Notes: a model not told the origin generated them from the sequence alone. Shown: positions 17,254 to 26,874, counted from the stretch's first letter. The stretch: DNA of 64,000 bases from Sphingopyxis fribergensis (GCF_000803645.1 NZ_CP009122.1:1402501-1466500); one strand, 5' to 3'. Translations and numbers: made by a program.

Positions 17254-18136
17254 TCTTCTGCCTCTCGTCACGCTCGTCGGCGAAGCATGGGATGATTATG
17301 GGCTGGTCGACAGCGGGAACGGGCGCAAGCTCGAACGCTATGGCCGCTATCGCTTCATTCGTCCCGAACCGCAGGCGATGTGGGCGCCCGCGCTGCCCGC
17401 CAGCGAATGGGAGGCCGCCGATGGCGAGTTCATTCCCGCCTCGGACGACGATGGCGGCGGTCGCTGGTATTATAACAAGCCCGTGCCGGCAGAGGGCTGG
17501 CCGCTCGCGTGGCGCGAAACGCGTTTCACCGCGCAATGCACGCCCTTCCGCCACCTCGGCTTTTTCCCTGATATGGCACCCGTATGGGACTGGCTGCGCG
17601 ACCGCGTCGCCGACAAGGCCGACCCTGCGTTCCTGAACCTGTTCGGTTACACCGGCGTCGGCAGCCAGGCACTCGCTGCGGTGGGCGCATCGGTCACGCA
17701 TGTCGACGCCTCAAAGAAGTCGGTGGGGCAGGCGCGCGAGAATGCAGCGCTCGCTGGCATGGCCGACAAGCCGGTGCGCTGGATACTCGACGATGCGGGA
17801 AAATTCACCGCGCGCGAGGTCCGGCGCGAGAAGCGCTATGACGCGATCCTGCTCGATCCGCCCAAGTTCGGCCGTGGCCCGACCGGCGAGCGCTGGCAGC
17901 TTGAGGAGGGGCTGGCGCCCTTGCTCACCGACTGTCGCCAGTTGCTCGACGCGGACAGTCGCGCGCTGTTCCTCACCGTCTATGCCGTGCGCATGTCGGC
18001 GCTCGCGATCGGCGAACTGCTGGCGCAGCTTTTCGCCGACCTGCCGGGAAAGGTCGAGTGCGGGGAGCTTGCGGTGCGCGAGGAGGCGAGGGGGCTGCTG
18101 CTGCCGACCGCCATATTCGCGCGCTGGAGTCGTTGA
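17246..18136 (+). CDS. Class I SAM-dependent methyltransferase (RlmI/RlmK-like fold)
   Basis: The 296-residue protein contains a Rossmann methyltransferase domain. The SAM-binding region is NLFGYTGVGSQALAAVGASVTHVDASKKSVGQARENA, with Asp closing strand 2. ILDDAGKF and DAILLDPPKFGRGP follow, the DPPKFG motif being typical of the rRNA methyltransferase-like group that includes RlmI and RlmK. The N-terminal 100 residues (LERYGRYRFIRPEPQAMW) form a separate beta-rich domain. Translation probably starts at the GTG at 17246, which overlaps the thrC stop. The target, RNA or otherwise, cannot be determined. Confidence 0.85.
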   Translation: MADLLPLVTLVGEAWDDYGLVDSGNGRKLERYGRYRFIRPEPQAMWAPALPASEWEAADGEFIPASDDDGGGRWYYNKPVPAEGWPLAWRETRFTAQCTPFRHLGFFPDMAPVWDWLRDRVADKADPAFLNLFGYTGVGSQALAAVGASVTHVDASKKSVGQARENAALAGMADKPVRWILDDAGKFTAREVRREKRYDAILLDPPKFGRGPTGERWQLEEGLAPLLTDCRQLLDADSRALFLTVYAVRMSALAIGELLAQLFADLPGKVECGELAVREEARGLLLPTAIFARWSR

Positions 18137-18278
18137 GCGACGGCCGCTCGCGCAAGCGGACCTGCCTTTGCGGTGAACCGAGCAACTCTGGGGTGCCGAC
18201 CTCGTTGCTTGGACAGGGGGCGGCACGGCTGGCTCTTCCCGCCGCTGCTTCGCCCTCGATGCCAAAGGAGAAATTTCC

Positions 18279-18650
18279 ATGGCCGACACGCTTGCACGCG
18301 ATGAAACGCATCGGTTGATTTCGTCTGAAAAGGTCGAAGGGACCAAGGTCTACAACCCGCAGAATGAAAAGCTTGGCACGATCGCCAATGTCATGATCGA
18401 CAAAAGATCGGGCAATAGCGAATATGCCGTCATGGAATTCGGCGGCCTGTTCGGTCTTGGCAGCGACCGTTATCCGATTCCCTGGGACATGCTGACCTAT
18501 GACGTCGACAAGGGCGGTTATGTGGTCGACATCGCCAAGGAGAAGCTGACCGGTGCCCCGCGCTATGCGCGTGACGACACGCCCGAATATACCGATGAAT
18601 ATGGTCGGACCATCTATGGATATTACGGGCTCAGCTATCCGATGCTGTAA
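18279..18650 (+). CDS. PRC-barrel domain protein
   Basis: The 123-residue protein begins after a good AAAGGAG site. A PRC-barrel domain occupies most of it: LISSEKVEGTKVYNPQNEKLGTIANVMIDKRSGNSEYAVMEFGG, then YPIPWDMLTYD and GGYVVDIAKEKL. The tail is Tyr-rich (DEYGRTIYGYYGLSYPML). Standalone PRC-barrel proteins of this size are common in alphaproteobacteria and are often stress-related, but no specific role is known. It appears monocistronic. Confidence 0.88.
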   Translation: MADTLARDETHRLISSEKVEGTKVYNPQNEKLGTIANVMIDKRSGNSEYAVMEFGGLFGLGSDRYPIPWDMLTYDVDKGGYVVDIAKEKLTGAPRYARDDTPEYTDEYGRTIYGYYGLSYPML

Positions 18651-18739
18651 TCGGCGACGCCCTATATGACGATGAGCGGCCGGCGAGGAGTGGCTGGCCC
18701 GCTCCACCGTTAACGTCCACCCGAAACAAATGGAGCGCG

Positions 18740-18774
18740 ATCGTTCGCGGTGTCGGTTGTCGGCCCGCGAACGA
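18740..18774. terminator. Perfect 11-bp inverted repeat, possible terminator after the PRC-barrel gene
   Basis: ATCGTTCGCGG (18740-18750) and CCGCGAACGAT (18764-18774) are exact inverted copies around a 13-base loop. Only a short TT follows, so termination is plausible rather than certain. Confidence 0.45.
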
Positions 18775-18790
18775 TTTCCGTTCGATGATC

Positions 18791-18817
18791 TTTGCTGCAT
18801 ACGTTTGGTGCAGCAAA
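18791..18817. promoter_or_regulatory. Perfect 9-bp inverted repeat upstream of the receptor promoter
   Basis: TTTGCTGCA (18791-18799) and TGCAGCAAA (18809-18817) flank a 9-base spacer, 39 bases before the -35 box. The symmetry and position suit an additional regulator site. No T-run follows that would make it a terminator on the plus strand. Confidence 0.4.
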
Positions 18818-18855
18818 AAGCGCAGCATTGTGACCGAAATGTCACAGGCTGTGCG

Positions 18856-18893
18856 TTGACAATGAGAACGTTCCCATTTAGATAACGTTCACA
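18856..18893 (+). promoter_or_regulatory. Sigma-70-like promoter with two AACGTT-centred LacI-type operators
   Basis: The -35 box TTGACA (18856-18861) and -10 box TAGATA (18879-18884) are 17 bases apart. A near-perfect palindrome, AATGAGAACGTTCCCATT (18861-18878), fills the spacer. A second AACGTT site, AGATAACGTTCACA (18880-18893), covers the -10. The second site matches 13 of 14 bases at 30121-30134 before the GH3 gene. The placement suits repression by the LacI protein encoded at 27815-28879. Confidence 0.75.
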
Positions 18894-18940
18894 TAACGGG
18901 AATGCCGCCAGCAAAGAGCGGCTATTTGGGAGGAAAAGGG

Positions 18941-21900
18941 ATGCGGGCGTCTCAAAAGCAGTGGTTTGCCAAATTTCTGGTCGGTACGTCGGCACTGTCC
19001 ATGATGGGCATCGCGCAGGCTGCGGTCGCACAGGAAGCGCCGGCCGACGGTGAAGTGAACGGCGACGAGATCGTCGTTACCGGCATTCGCGCCAGCCTTG
19101 CCGCGTCGGCCGATATCAAGCGCGAGGCGCAGGGCGTCGTCGACGCGATTTCGGCCGAAGACATCGGCAAATTCCCCGACACCAATCTTGCCGAATCGCT
19201 GCAGCGCATCACCGGCGTGTCGATCGACCGTCAGAATGGCGAAGGTTCGCTTGTCACGGTTCGCGGCTTCGGTCCCGAATTCAACCTGATAACGGTCAAC
19301 GGCCGTCAGGTCCCGACGGCAAATATCGGCGGCGGCGATGGTGCGCCGTCCTCGCGTTCGTTCGACTTTGCCAATCTGGCTTCGGAGGGTGTCGCTTCGG
19401 TCGAGGTTTACAAGAGCGGCCGCGCTACCGTCGAGTCGGGGGGCATCGGCTCGACGATCAACATCCGCACGCCGCGCCCGCTCGACAATCCGGGGATGCG
19501 CGGCAGCCTGTCGGTCAAGGGCGTCTATGATTCGTCGCGCAACGATGGCGAGCCGATCACCCCCGAAGTGTCGGGCATCTTCAGCGCGACCTTTGCCGAA
19601 GACCGCATCGGCATCATGGTCGCTGGGTCGTATCAGAAGCGCAAGTCGAGCACCAACCGGGCGAATGTCGGCTGGCGCGACGGCTATCTTGGCAACGAGA
19701 ATAACTGGGGTTCGCTGGCCAATCCGACGCGTATTGTCAACGGGGTGGAAGTGCCCGATCCGCGCTATGCGAACATCACGAACAGGCCCGAGGCTGGCGA
19801 TGTCTATCAGGTCCCCCAGAATGCGTCATACGACCTTAACGACATCAATCGCGAGCGCATCAACGGGCAGGCGGTATTGCAGTTCCGGCCGACCGACGAA
19901 CTGACCGCGACGGTCGATTATATCTATTCGCGCAACACCGTCGAAACACGCAACAGCAACGTCGGCGTGTGGTTCAACCACGATGACACGTCGAGCGCGT
20001 GGACCGACGGCCCGGTCGCGGGCCCGATCTTTTACAGCGAGGAATTTGCCGCGCCCACCGGCACGCCCGGCCCCAATGCCCTCTATGGCGGCAAGGATCT
20101 ATCCTACAGCGGTGCGCTGACCGAAAATCGGGCGGAGAATAATTCGCTCGGCTTCAATCTCGAGTGGAAAGGCACCGATGGGGTGACCTTCGAGCTCGAC
20201 GCGCATCATTCGACTGCCGAAGTCAATCCGGTCAATCGCTTCGGTTCGAGCGTGTCGCTCGGCAACGCCGTCTTTGGCGTCCAGAACCAGGCGATCAATT
20301 TCGAGAACGACCTGCCGGTCATCTCTTATGGTATGTACCCCGGCATCGATCCGCTCGATGCGTCGTTGATCACCCCGACGGGCAATGCTTTTCGCAACGC
20401 TTTTTTCCGTAACCGGATCAACCAGGTGCAGTTGCGCGGGCGATATGACCATGACAGCGGCTTCCTCGACAGCATCGATTTCGGCGTCTCCTATGTCGAC
20501 AGCAAGGTGCGATCGGCGTTCGGCACGGTGCAGAACGACGATACCTGGGGCGGTGCCGGCCCGGCGTCGGATATTCCTGACGATATTTTCAAGCTCGTCA
20601 CGCTGCCCGACAAATTCCCGGGACTTGCCCAGCCGGGGATGATCCAGAGTTTCTACACCTTCGATTTCGAGCGGCTCGCCGATCTGAACGAGCAGAATTA
20701 TCAGGTCTGCAGCAACCCTGCGACGGGCGCCGCGCAGCCGGGCACCTGCCTTGCGGTGTTCAATACCGACCGGCGCATAACCGAAAAGACGCTCGCGCCC
20801 TATCTGCAGGTGGGGACCGTATTCGATCTGTTCCAGAATCCTGCCCACTTCACGGCGGGTATCCGGTACGAAACGACCGACATCTCGTCGGCGGCGTTGG
20901 TGCCGGTGCCGGTTACGACGACATGGATCGGCGACAATGAATTCAACGTCGTCTTTTCGGGCGAAAGCGATTTCACGCGGTTCAAGGGATCTTACGACAA
21001 TTGGCTGCCCGCCGTCGATTTCGACATCTCGCCGATGGAGAATGTCAAGCTGCGCGCGTCGTACAGCCACACGATCACGCGTCCCGATTATGCCAGCATG
21101 CAGGGCGGCCGGACGATCGATACGCTGTTCCGCGTTGGCGGCGGCACCGGCGCGCAAGGCAACCCGGGGCTGATCCCGTACAAGTCGAAGAATATCGACC
21201 TGTCGGCGGAATGGTATTACGCCCGCGATTCCTACCTGTCGGTGGGCTATTTTCACAAGGATGTGAGCAATTTCATATCCTCGACGCGGATCGACTCGAA
21301 CGCGTTCGGGTTGACGACGCCGGTGGGCGGAACGCGCTGGAATGCGGCGATCGCATCGATAGGGTCGGGCGCAACCGCATCGCAAATCCGGCAATATATC
21401 TTCGAGAATTTCCCCGAAACAACTACCATCACCGGGGGCGGGGGCGGTCAGCCCTTCACCGGCATCATCAATGCCGCGCCCGGCGATCCGCTCGTCAATT
21501 TCGAGATCGGAACGCCGGTGAACAGCGACCAGACCGCGTCGCTCAACGGCTGGGAGTTCGCGATCCAGCACAGTTTCTGGGACACCGGCTTCGGCGTCAT
21601 CCTGAACTATACGATCGTCAACGGCGACGCGACCTACGACAATACGCAGCCGTCGTCGGCGGCGCAGTTCGCGCTCACGGGGCTCAGCGACAGTGCCAAC
21701 GCCGTCGCCTTTTATGACAAGGGCGGGTTGCAGGCACGCGTTGCGTGGAACTGGCGCGACAAATTCCTGACGCAAACGGGTCCGAACCCCTTCTATATCG
21801 AAGAATATTGGCAGATCGACGCGAGTGCGAGCTATGAGTTCATCCCCGGACTCACGGGCTTCGTCGAGGCGATCAACCTGACCGGCGAAGGGCGCCGCGG

Positions 21901-21982
21901 GCACCTCCGCCACAAGAATAATGTCAACTTCGCCGAGCCGGGCTTTGCCCGCTATGCGGCAGGGGTCAGGTTCAGCTTCTAA
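18941..21982 (+). CDS. TonB-dependent receptor (large, probable oligosaccharide importer)
   Basis: The 1013-residue outer-membrane protein has a signal peptide (residues 1-30) and a TonB box-like EIVVTG at about 43-48. The plug domain (FPDTNLAESLQRITGVSIDR, VRGFGPEFNLITVNGRQ, GGIGSTINIRTPRPL) is followed by a long beta-barrel ending in the terminal aromatic residue (YAAGVRFSF). The length and the phrase KFPDTNLAESLQR are typical of the receptor class found beside glycan-degrading genes in sphingomonads, Caulobacter and Xanthomonas. Start 18941 follows GGGAGGA, whereas the ATG at 18902 lacks such a site. It lies at the head of the halogenase/GH16/GH3 region, and beta-glucan oligomers are the inferred cargo. 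Confidence 0.93.
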   Translation: MRASQKQWFAKFLVGTSALSMMGIAQAAVAQEAPADGEVNGDEIVVTGIRASLAASADIKREAQGVVDAISAEDIGKFPDTNLAESLQRITGVSIDRQNGEGSLVTVRGFGPEFNLITVNGRQVPTANIGGGDGAPSSRSFDFANLASEGVASVEVYKSGRATVESGGIGSTINIRTPRPLDNPGMRGSLSVKGVYDSSRNDGEPITPEVSGIFSATFAEDRIGIMVAGSYQKRKSSTNRANVGWRDGYLGNENNWGSLANPTRIVNGVEVPDPRYANITNRPEAGDVYQVPQNASYDLNDINRERINGQAVLQFRPTDELTATVDYIYSRNTVETRNSNVGVWFNHDDTSSAWTDGPVAGPIFYSEEFAAPTGTPGPNALYGGKDLSYSGALTENRAENNSLGFNLEWKGTDGVTFELDAHHSTAEVNPVNRFGSSVSLGNAVFGVQNQAINFENDLPVISYGMYPGIDPLDASLITPTGNAFRNAFFRNRINQVQLRGRYDHDSGFLDSIDFGVSYVDSKVRSAFGTVQNDDTWGGAGPASDIPDDIFKLVTLPDKFPGLAQPGMIQSFYTFDFERLADLNEQNYQVCSNPATGAAQPGTCLAVFNTDRRITEKTLAPYLQVGTVFDLFQNPAHFTAGIRYETTDISSAALVPVPVTTTWIGDNEFNVVFSGESDFTRFKGSYDNWLPAVDFDISPMENVKLRASYSHTITRPDYASMQGGRTIDTLFRVGGGTGAQGNPGLIPYKSKNIDLSAEWYYARDSYLSVGYFHKDVSNFISSTRIDSNAFGLTTPVGGTRWNAAIASIGSGATASQIRQYIFENFPETTTITGGGGGQPFTGIINAAPGDPLVNFEIGTPVNSDQTASLNGWEFAIQHSFWDTGFGVILNYTIVNGDATYDNTQPSSAAQFALTGLSDSANAVAFYDKGGLQARVAWNWRDKFLTQTGPNPFYIEEYWQIDASASYEFIPGLTGFVEAINLTGEGRRGHLRHKNNVNFAEPGFARYAAGVRFSF

Positions 21983-22016
21983 GGCGGGTGGGGCACCTCC
22001 GCCGGGTCGCAGGCAG

Positions 22017-22055
22017 AAAGGGCCGTGTCCTCCCCGGGCGCGGCTCTTTTGCGTG
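22017..22055 (+). terminator. Probable terminator after the TonB-dependent receptor
   Basis: AGGGCCGTG and CGCGGCTCT form a stem with two wobble pairs, followed by TTTT. It lies about 35 bases after the receptor stop. Some read-through into the halogenase gene is likely, as no separate promoter is evident. Confidence 0.5.
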
Positions 22056-22089
22056 ACGGCGGCGGCAAGCTCGCTTAGGATCGACGGCA

Positions 22090-23625
22090 ATGAATGAAGC
22101 GATCGAGAGGATTGTCATCGTAGGGGGCGGCACCGCCGGCTGGCTCGCCGCGTCGCGGCTTGCCAGCTCGCGTCGGGCCAAAGCGGGAAGGCTGTTGGTC
22201 ACGCTGATCGAGGCACCCGACATCCCGACGATCGGCGTCGGCGAGGGTACCTGGCCGACGATGCGCGCGACGCTGGCGGCGATCGGGATCGGCGAGGCCG
22301 AGTTCCTGGTCGCGTGCGACGGATCGTTCAAACAAGGGTCGCGGTTCGACGGCTGGCTGACCGGGGAGGAGGACGACCGCTATCTGCACCCTTTCACCTC
22401 GCCGCCCTCGGCACCGACCGCCGAGTTGCTCGCCGCCTGGCAGGCGGGCGCGTCCGAGCTGACGTTCGCGGCGGCGATGGGCGCGCAGGCGCATATCTGC
22501 GACCTAGACCTCGCCCCGCGGCAACGCGCGATGCCCGACTATCAGGGCGCCGCGAATTACGCCTATCACCTCGACGCCGGCAAGTTTGCGGCGCTGCTCG
22601 CATCGCACGCGGTCCAAAAGCTCGGCGTGCGGCATATTTCGGATCATGTCGTCGCGGTGGCGCGCGATGCCGGGGGCGGCATCGCCTCGGTCGCGACGCG
22701 CCAGAATGGCGATGTGGCGGGTGACCTGTTCATCGACTGTAGCGGCCATGCGTCGCTGCTGATCGGCAACCATCTGGGCGTCGAGTGGATCGACCGAAGC
22801 GACACTTTGTTCAACGATCGCGCGCTCGCCGCGCAGGTGCCGGTCGCGCCCGGCAGTCCGGTCGCCTCGCAAACGGTATCGACCGCGCACGCCGCAGGCT
22901 GGATCTGGGACATCGGCCTGCCCGGTCGCCGCGGTATCGGCTGCGTCTATGCCAGCCGGTTTATGGACGATGATGCGGCCGAAGCGACGTTGCGCGCCTA
23001 TATCGCGCGCGCGCTGCCCGACGCGCCCGAGGTTCCGGTGCGCCGCCTGAGCTTTCCGACCGGGCATCGGGCACGGTTCTGGGAAGGGAATTGCATCGCG
23101 ATCGGTCTGTCGGCGGGGTTCATCGAACCGCTCGAGGCGTCGGCGATCGTGATGATCGAATTGTCGCTGAACGCGCTGCTCGACAATTTTCCGGCGAGCC
23201 GCGCGGCGATGGCAATCCACGCCGAGCGGTTTAACGAGTTGTTCCGCTATCGCTGGGATCGCATCGTCGAGTTCCTCAAACTCCACTATGCGCTCAGCCG
23301 CCGCGAAGAGCCCTATTGGCTGGCGCAGCGCGATCCCGCGCATGTTCCGCCGCGGCTCGCGACAATGCTGCAACTGTGGCGCGACCAGCCGCCGTCGGCG
23401 TGGGATTTCCCGCGCGTCGACGAGATTTTTTCGGCCGAAAGCCATCAATATATTCTCTATGGCATGGGTTATCCGGTGCCGGCCGATCTGCCGGCGAGCG
23501 AGCGGGCGGCCGCGTTGCTAGCCGAGAACCGGCAGCGTGCCCGCTCGCTCGCGGCGGCGCTGCCCGCCAATCGTGATTATCTCGACGCGCTTCGCCCCGA
23601 TAGCAATGCCGCGGCAGCGCGATAG
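22090..23625 (+). CDS. Flavin-dependent 'tryptophan halogenase' family protein 1
   Basis: The 511-residue protein has the FAD-binding GGGTAGW motif at residues 12-18, VGEGTWP at 50-56, and the catalytic lysine position K81 in GSFKQGSRF. The glutamate of the EPLE motif is at residue 349 (GFIEPLEAS). The family's WxWxIP motif reads WIWDIG (271-276), with Gly in place of Pro. FAD/FADH2 binding and hypohalous-acid-type chemistry are known for the family, but the substrate of members next to TonB receptors is mostly unknown, and no flavin reductase is encoded nearby. It begins 108 bases after the receptor gene and is followed by the SapC gene after 12 bases. Confidence 0.88.
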   Translation: MNEAIERIVIVGGGTAGWLAASRLASSRRAKAGRLLVTLIEAPDIPTIGVGEGTWPTMRATLAAIGIGEAEFLVACDGSFKQGSRFDGWLTGEEDDRYLHPFTSPPSAPTAELLAAWQAGASELTFAAAMGAQAHICDLDLAPRQRAMPDYQGAANYAYHLDAGKFAALLASHAVQKLGVRHISDHVVAVARDAGGGIASVATRQNGDVAGDLFIDCSGHASLLIGNHLGVEWIDRSDTLFNDRALAAQVPVAPGSPVASQTVSTAHAAGWIWDIGLPGRRGIGCVYASRFMDDDAAEATLRAYIARALPDAPEVPVRRLSFPTGHRARFWEGNCIAIGLSAGFIEPLEASAIVMIELSLNALLDNFPASRAAMAIHAERFNELFRYRWDRIVEFLKLHYALSRREEPYWLAQRDPAHVPPRLATMLQLWRDQPPSAWDFPRVDEIFSAESHQYILYGMGYPVPADLPASERAAALLAENRQRARSLAAALPANRDYLDALRPDSNAAAAR

Positions 23626-23637
23626 GAAAGGAATTTG

Positions 23638-24357
23638 ATGCCCAGCCACGCCGTCCTCGACAACAAGACCCACCGCGACCTGCGCATTCGAACCGACGCG
23701 GGTGCGGACCTCGGCGACGACATCATGGCGACGTTGACGGTGCCGAGCGAATTCCGGCGCGTTCAGGCGCATTTCCCGATTCTCTTCCGCCGCGAAACGG
23801 GGCGCGACGCGTTTACGGCGATGGCGATGTTCGGTTTCCAGAATGGCGAGAATCTGTTCCTCGACGGTGATCGCTGGGATGCTCGCTATCGCCCGCTGTC
23901 GGTCGCGATCCAGCCGTTCCTGATCGGGCGCCCGCCAAGTGGAGAGGGCCCGGGTCAGGTGCATATCGACATGGACCATCCCCGCATCGCTGCGGCGAGC
24001 GAGGGGGTTCGGCTGTTCGACGCGGATGGCAATGCGACGCCCTATCTCGACGAGATCGCCGAGCGGCTCGGCGACCTCGACGAAGGCTATCGCGAGAGCG
24101 GCGCCTTTTACGACGCACTGCTCGCCTATGACCTTCTCGAACCGTTCAGCCTCGAGGTGACGCTCGACGACGGATCGCTCCATTCGCTCGTCGGGTTCCA
24201 CATCATCGACGAGGCGAAGCTGCGCGCGCTCGATGGCGAGGCGCTGGGCAGCCTGCATGCGGCGGGGCATCTGATGCCGATGTTCATGGCACTCGCGTCG
24301 CTGTCGCAGCTGTCGGTGCTCGTCGCACGCAAGAACCGCAGGCTGGGCGGTGGCTGA
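23638..24357 (+). CDS. SapC family protein
   Basis: The 239-residue protein matches the SapC family in VPSEFRRVQAHFPILFRRETGRDAFTAMAMFGFQNGENLF, DARYRPLSVAIQPFLIG and VHIDMDHPRI. The C-terminal part has SLVGFHIIDEAKLRAL. SapC was named from a Campylobacter S-layer locus, but the family is widespread in TonB-receptor loci of sphingomonads and Caulobacter with no proven biochemical role. There is no signal peptide. Start ATG 23638 was chosen over a TTG one codon earlier. It overlaps the next gene by 8 bases, which suggests translational coupling within the halogenase/SapC/cupin cassette. Confidence 0.85.
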   Translation: MPSHAVLDNKTHRDLRIRTDAGADLGDDIMATLTVPSEFRRVQAHFPILFRRETGRDAFTAMAMFGFQNGENLFLDGDRWDARYRPLSVAIQPFLIGRPPSGEGPGQVHIDMDHPRIAAASEGVRLFDADGNATPYLDEIAERLGDLDEGYRESGAFYDALLAYDLLEPFSLEVTLDDGSLHSLVGFHIIDEAKLRALDGEALGSLHAAGHLMPMFMALASLSQLSVLVARKNRRLGGG

Positions 24358-25381
24358 AGCCGACGCCTCGATTTACACCCGCTTGGGCTCCGTGCCCGAG
24401 CGCGAATGGGATAAGGGGGCGGGGCTCGACGCGTTGCTGGAAGGCGCGCGCGAGCCCTTCGTCCTTCGCGGTCTCACCGCCGACTGGCCGCTGGTCGAAG
24501 CGGGCAAGGCCAGCGCGCAGGGCGCCCGGCGCTATCTGCTCGACCGCGCGCGCGACCGCCCGTTCAAAGTGTCGATCGGCCCGCCGGGCCATGACGGGCG
24601 CCTGTTTTACGACGCCGACATGGAGATGAATTTCCGCGTCGGCACGGGCAAGCTCGCCGACATTTTCGCCGGGATCGACAAGGCCGAGGAGCTGGGCGAG
24701 GCCCGCACCGTCTATCTCGCGTCGATCGATATGCAGTCGCATTTCGACGGGCTCGATGAAGCCAATTCGGTCGATCTGGGCGACCGCGACCCGATCCGGA
24801 GCATCTGGATCGGCACGCGCACGCAGATTGCGGCGCACAATGATTTTCCCGACAATCTGGCGTGCTGCGCCGTCGGTCGCCGCCGCTTCACACTGTTCCC
24901 GCCGCGCCAGTTCCGCAACCTCTATCTGGGTCCGATCGACAACACCCCCGCGGGCCGCGTCGTCAGCATGGTCGATTTCGATGCCCCCGACCTCGCTGCG
25001 CACCCGCGCTTCGTCGACGCGATGGCCGAGGCGCAGACGGTGGAACTCGAGCCCGGCGACGCGATCTTCATTCCGTCGATGTGGTGGCACCATGTCGAGG
25101 GGCTCGAAGGCTTCAACGTCCTGGTGAATTACTGGTGGCGGCGTACGCCGGCGTGGCTCGGCCAGCCGCAGGCGGCGCTCAATCACGCGATCCTCGCGAT
25201 CCGCGACCTGCCGCCCGAGGACAGGGCGATCTGGCGCGAGCAGTTCGACCATTATGTCTTCGACAATGACGCCAGCGTCACCGACCATATTCCCGAAACC
25301 GCGCGCAGCATCCTTGCCCCGCTCACGTCCGAGACGGCGGGCCGGCTGCGCGCCTTCTTGCTGAGGGCTTTGAGTAAATGA
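24350..25381 (+). CDS. Cupin-like (JmjC-type) putative Fe(II)/2-oxoglutarate oxygenase
   Basis: The 343-residue protein resembles the cupin_8/JmjC-like family. The likely iron ligands are H163 and D165 in AAHNDFPDN and a distal His in FIPSMWWHHVEG (247-248). The region EPFVLRGLTADWPLV near residue 35 is the family's typical opening (the 'PxVxRG' strand). Known relatives hydroxylate proteins or small molecules, and the substrate here is unknown. It starts at a GTG overlapping the SapC stop and ends in ATGA overlapping the second halogenase. These tight overlaps argue that SapC, cupin and halogenase work together. Confidence 0.85.
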   Translation: MAEADASIYTRLGSVPEREWDKGAGLDALLEGAREPFVLRGLTADWPLVEAGKASAQGARRYLLDRARDRPFKVSIGPPGHDGRLFYDADMEMNFRVGTGKLADIFAGIDKAEELGEARTVYLASIDMQSHFDGLDEANSVDLGDRDPIRSIWIGTRTQIAAHNDFPDNLACCAVGRRRFTLFPPRQFRNLYLGPIDNTPAGRVVSMVDFDAPDLAAHPRFVDAMAEAQTVELEPGDAIFIPSMWWHHVEGLEGFNVLVNYWWRRTPAWLGQPQAALNHAILAIRDLPPEDRAIWREQFDHYVFDNDASVTDHIPETARSILAPLTSETAGRLRAFLLRALSK

Positions 25382-26874
25382 GCGACAAGAAACCTGTCCG
25401 CGTCGTCATCGCGGGCGGCGGCACCGCGGGATGGATGATGGCGTCGGCGATCGCGCGCACGATGGGGCACACGGTCGACCTGACGCTCGTCGAGTCTGAG
25501 GCGATCGGCACGATCGGTGTCGGCGAATCGACGATCCCGCCGCTCGTCAATTTCAACCGCATCCTCGGCATTCCTGAACCCGACTTCATGCGCGCGACGC
25601 AGGCGACCTTCAAGCTGGGCATCCTGTTCGACAATTGGAAGCATGACGGCGACAGCTATTTCCACAGCTTCGGCCTGTCGGGCAAGGATCATTGGTCGGC
25701 GGGGTTCCAGCATTTCTGGCTCAACGCGCGCGAACGCGGGCTCGAACAGCCTTATGAGGATTATTGCCTCGAACTCGTCGCCGGAATGCAGGGCAAGTTC
25801 GCGCACCTGCCCGAAGACCGGATGAATTACGCCTATCATGTCGATGCGACGCTTTATGGGCGTTATCTACGCAAGCTGGCGGAAGCCGACGGGTGCACGC
25901 GCGTCGAGGGCAAGATTTCGCGCGTCGAACTGGACGGCGAGAGCGGCGACATCGCCGCTCTGCATCTGGATGGCGAGCGGCGGATCGAGGGCGATATGTT
26001 CGTCGATTGCACCGGCTTTCGCGGCCTGCTGATCGACGGGGCGCTGCACGCGGGGTTCGAGGATTGGAGCCACTGGCTGCCGAACGACAGCGCGATTGCG
26101 GTGCAGTCGAAACATCTCGGCCCGCCGATGCCCTATACGCAGGCGATCGCGCACGACGCCGGGTGGCAATGGCGCATCCCGCTGCAACACCGGATGGGCG
26201 CGGGGATCGTCTATACCAGCGGTTACCTGTCGCGCGACGAAGCCTATGACCGGCTGATGGGCAGCGTCGGCGAGCCGCTGATCGAGCCGTTCGACATCAA
26301 GTTCAAGGGCGGGGTGCGGCGCAAGCAATGGTTCCGCAATTGCGTCGCGGTCGGCCTTGCGGGCGGCTTCGTCGAACCGCTCGAGGCAACGACGGTCCAC
26401 CTGATCCAGCGCGCGGTGCTGCGCTTCATACGCCTCATGCCCAACGGGCGCGTCAGCGAGCGCGACGCGCAGGAGTTCAACGACCAGCAGCGCACCGATA
26501 TCGAACAGATCCGCGATTTCGTCGTGCTCCATTACAAGGCGACCAACCGCCGCGACAGTCCGTTCTGGCGCCACGTCGCGGCGATGCCGATCCCCGATTC
26601 GTTGCAGCAGAAGATCGAGCTGTTCCGCGAAACGGGCCGCGTGTTCCGCAAGAACGAGGAGCTTTTCGCCGAGAATAGTTGGGTGCAGGTGATGATGGGG
26701 CAGGGGATCGAGCCGCAATCCTATCACCCGATCGCCGCCAAGCTGCGCGACGACGAGGTCGAGCGATTGTTCCAGACGCTGCGCGACAATATCGCGGAGA
26801 CGGTCGCGACGCTGCCCGAACATCATGCCTATGTCGCGCGCTATTGCGGGGCGGAGGCTCCAAAGGCGGCGTGA
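25378..26874 (+). CDS. Flavin-dependent tryptophan halogenase family protein 2
   Basis: The 498-residue protein has the FAD motif GGGTAGW (residues 13-19), VGESTIPPL (48-56), catalytic lysine K79 in ATFKLGILF, the canonical WxWxIP as WQWRIP (263-268), and EPLE at 333-336. All the family's catalytic positions are therefore intact, unlike paralogue 1. Halogenation of an indole or phenol is the known family chemistry, but no substrate or reductase gene is nearby. The start overlaps the cupin stop by ATGA and the stop overlaps the GH16 start (TGATG), so it lies inside a translationally coupled run. Confidence 0.9.
   Translation: MSDKKPVRVVIAGGGTAGWMMASAIARTMGHTVDLTLVESEAIGTIGVGESTIPPLVNFNRILGIPEPDFMRATQATFKLGILFDNWKHDGDSYFHSFGLSGKDHWSAGFQHFWLNARERGLEQPYEDYCLELVAGMQGKFAHLPEDRMNYAYHVDATLYGRYLRKLAEADGCTRVEGKISRVELDGESGDIAALHLDGERRIEGDMFVDCTGFRGLLIDGALHAGFEDWSHWLPNDSAIAVQSKHLGPPMPYTQAIAHDAGWQWRIPLQHRMGAGIVYTSGYLSRDEAYDRLMGSVGEPLIEPFDIKFKGGVRRKQWFRNCVAVGLAGGFVEPLEATTVHLIQRAVLRFIRLMPNGRVSERDAQEFNDQQRTDIEQIRDFVVLHYKATNRRDSPFWRHVAAMPIPDSLQQKIELFRETGRVFRKNEELFAENSWVQVMMGQGIEPQSYHPIAAKLRDDEVERLFQTLRDNIAETVATLPEHHAYVARYCGAEAPKAA

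Noticed and set aside
20099..22090. 663-codon minus-strand frame opposite the TonB-dependent receptor
   Set aside because: It is antisense to the receptor's barrel domain with no start signal or family motif, so a GC-driven shadow.
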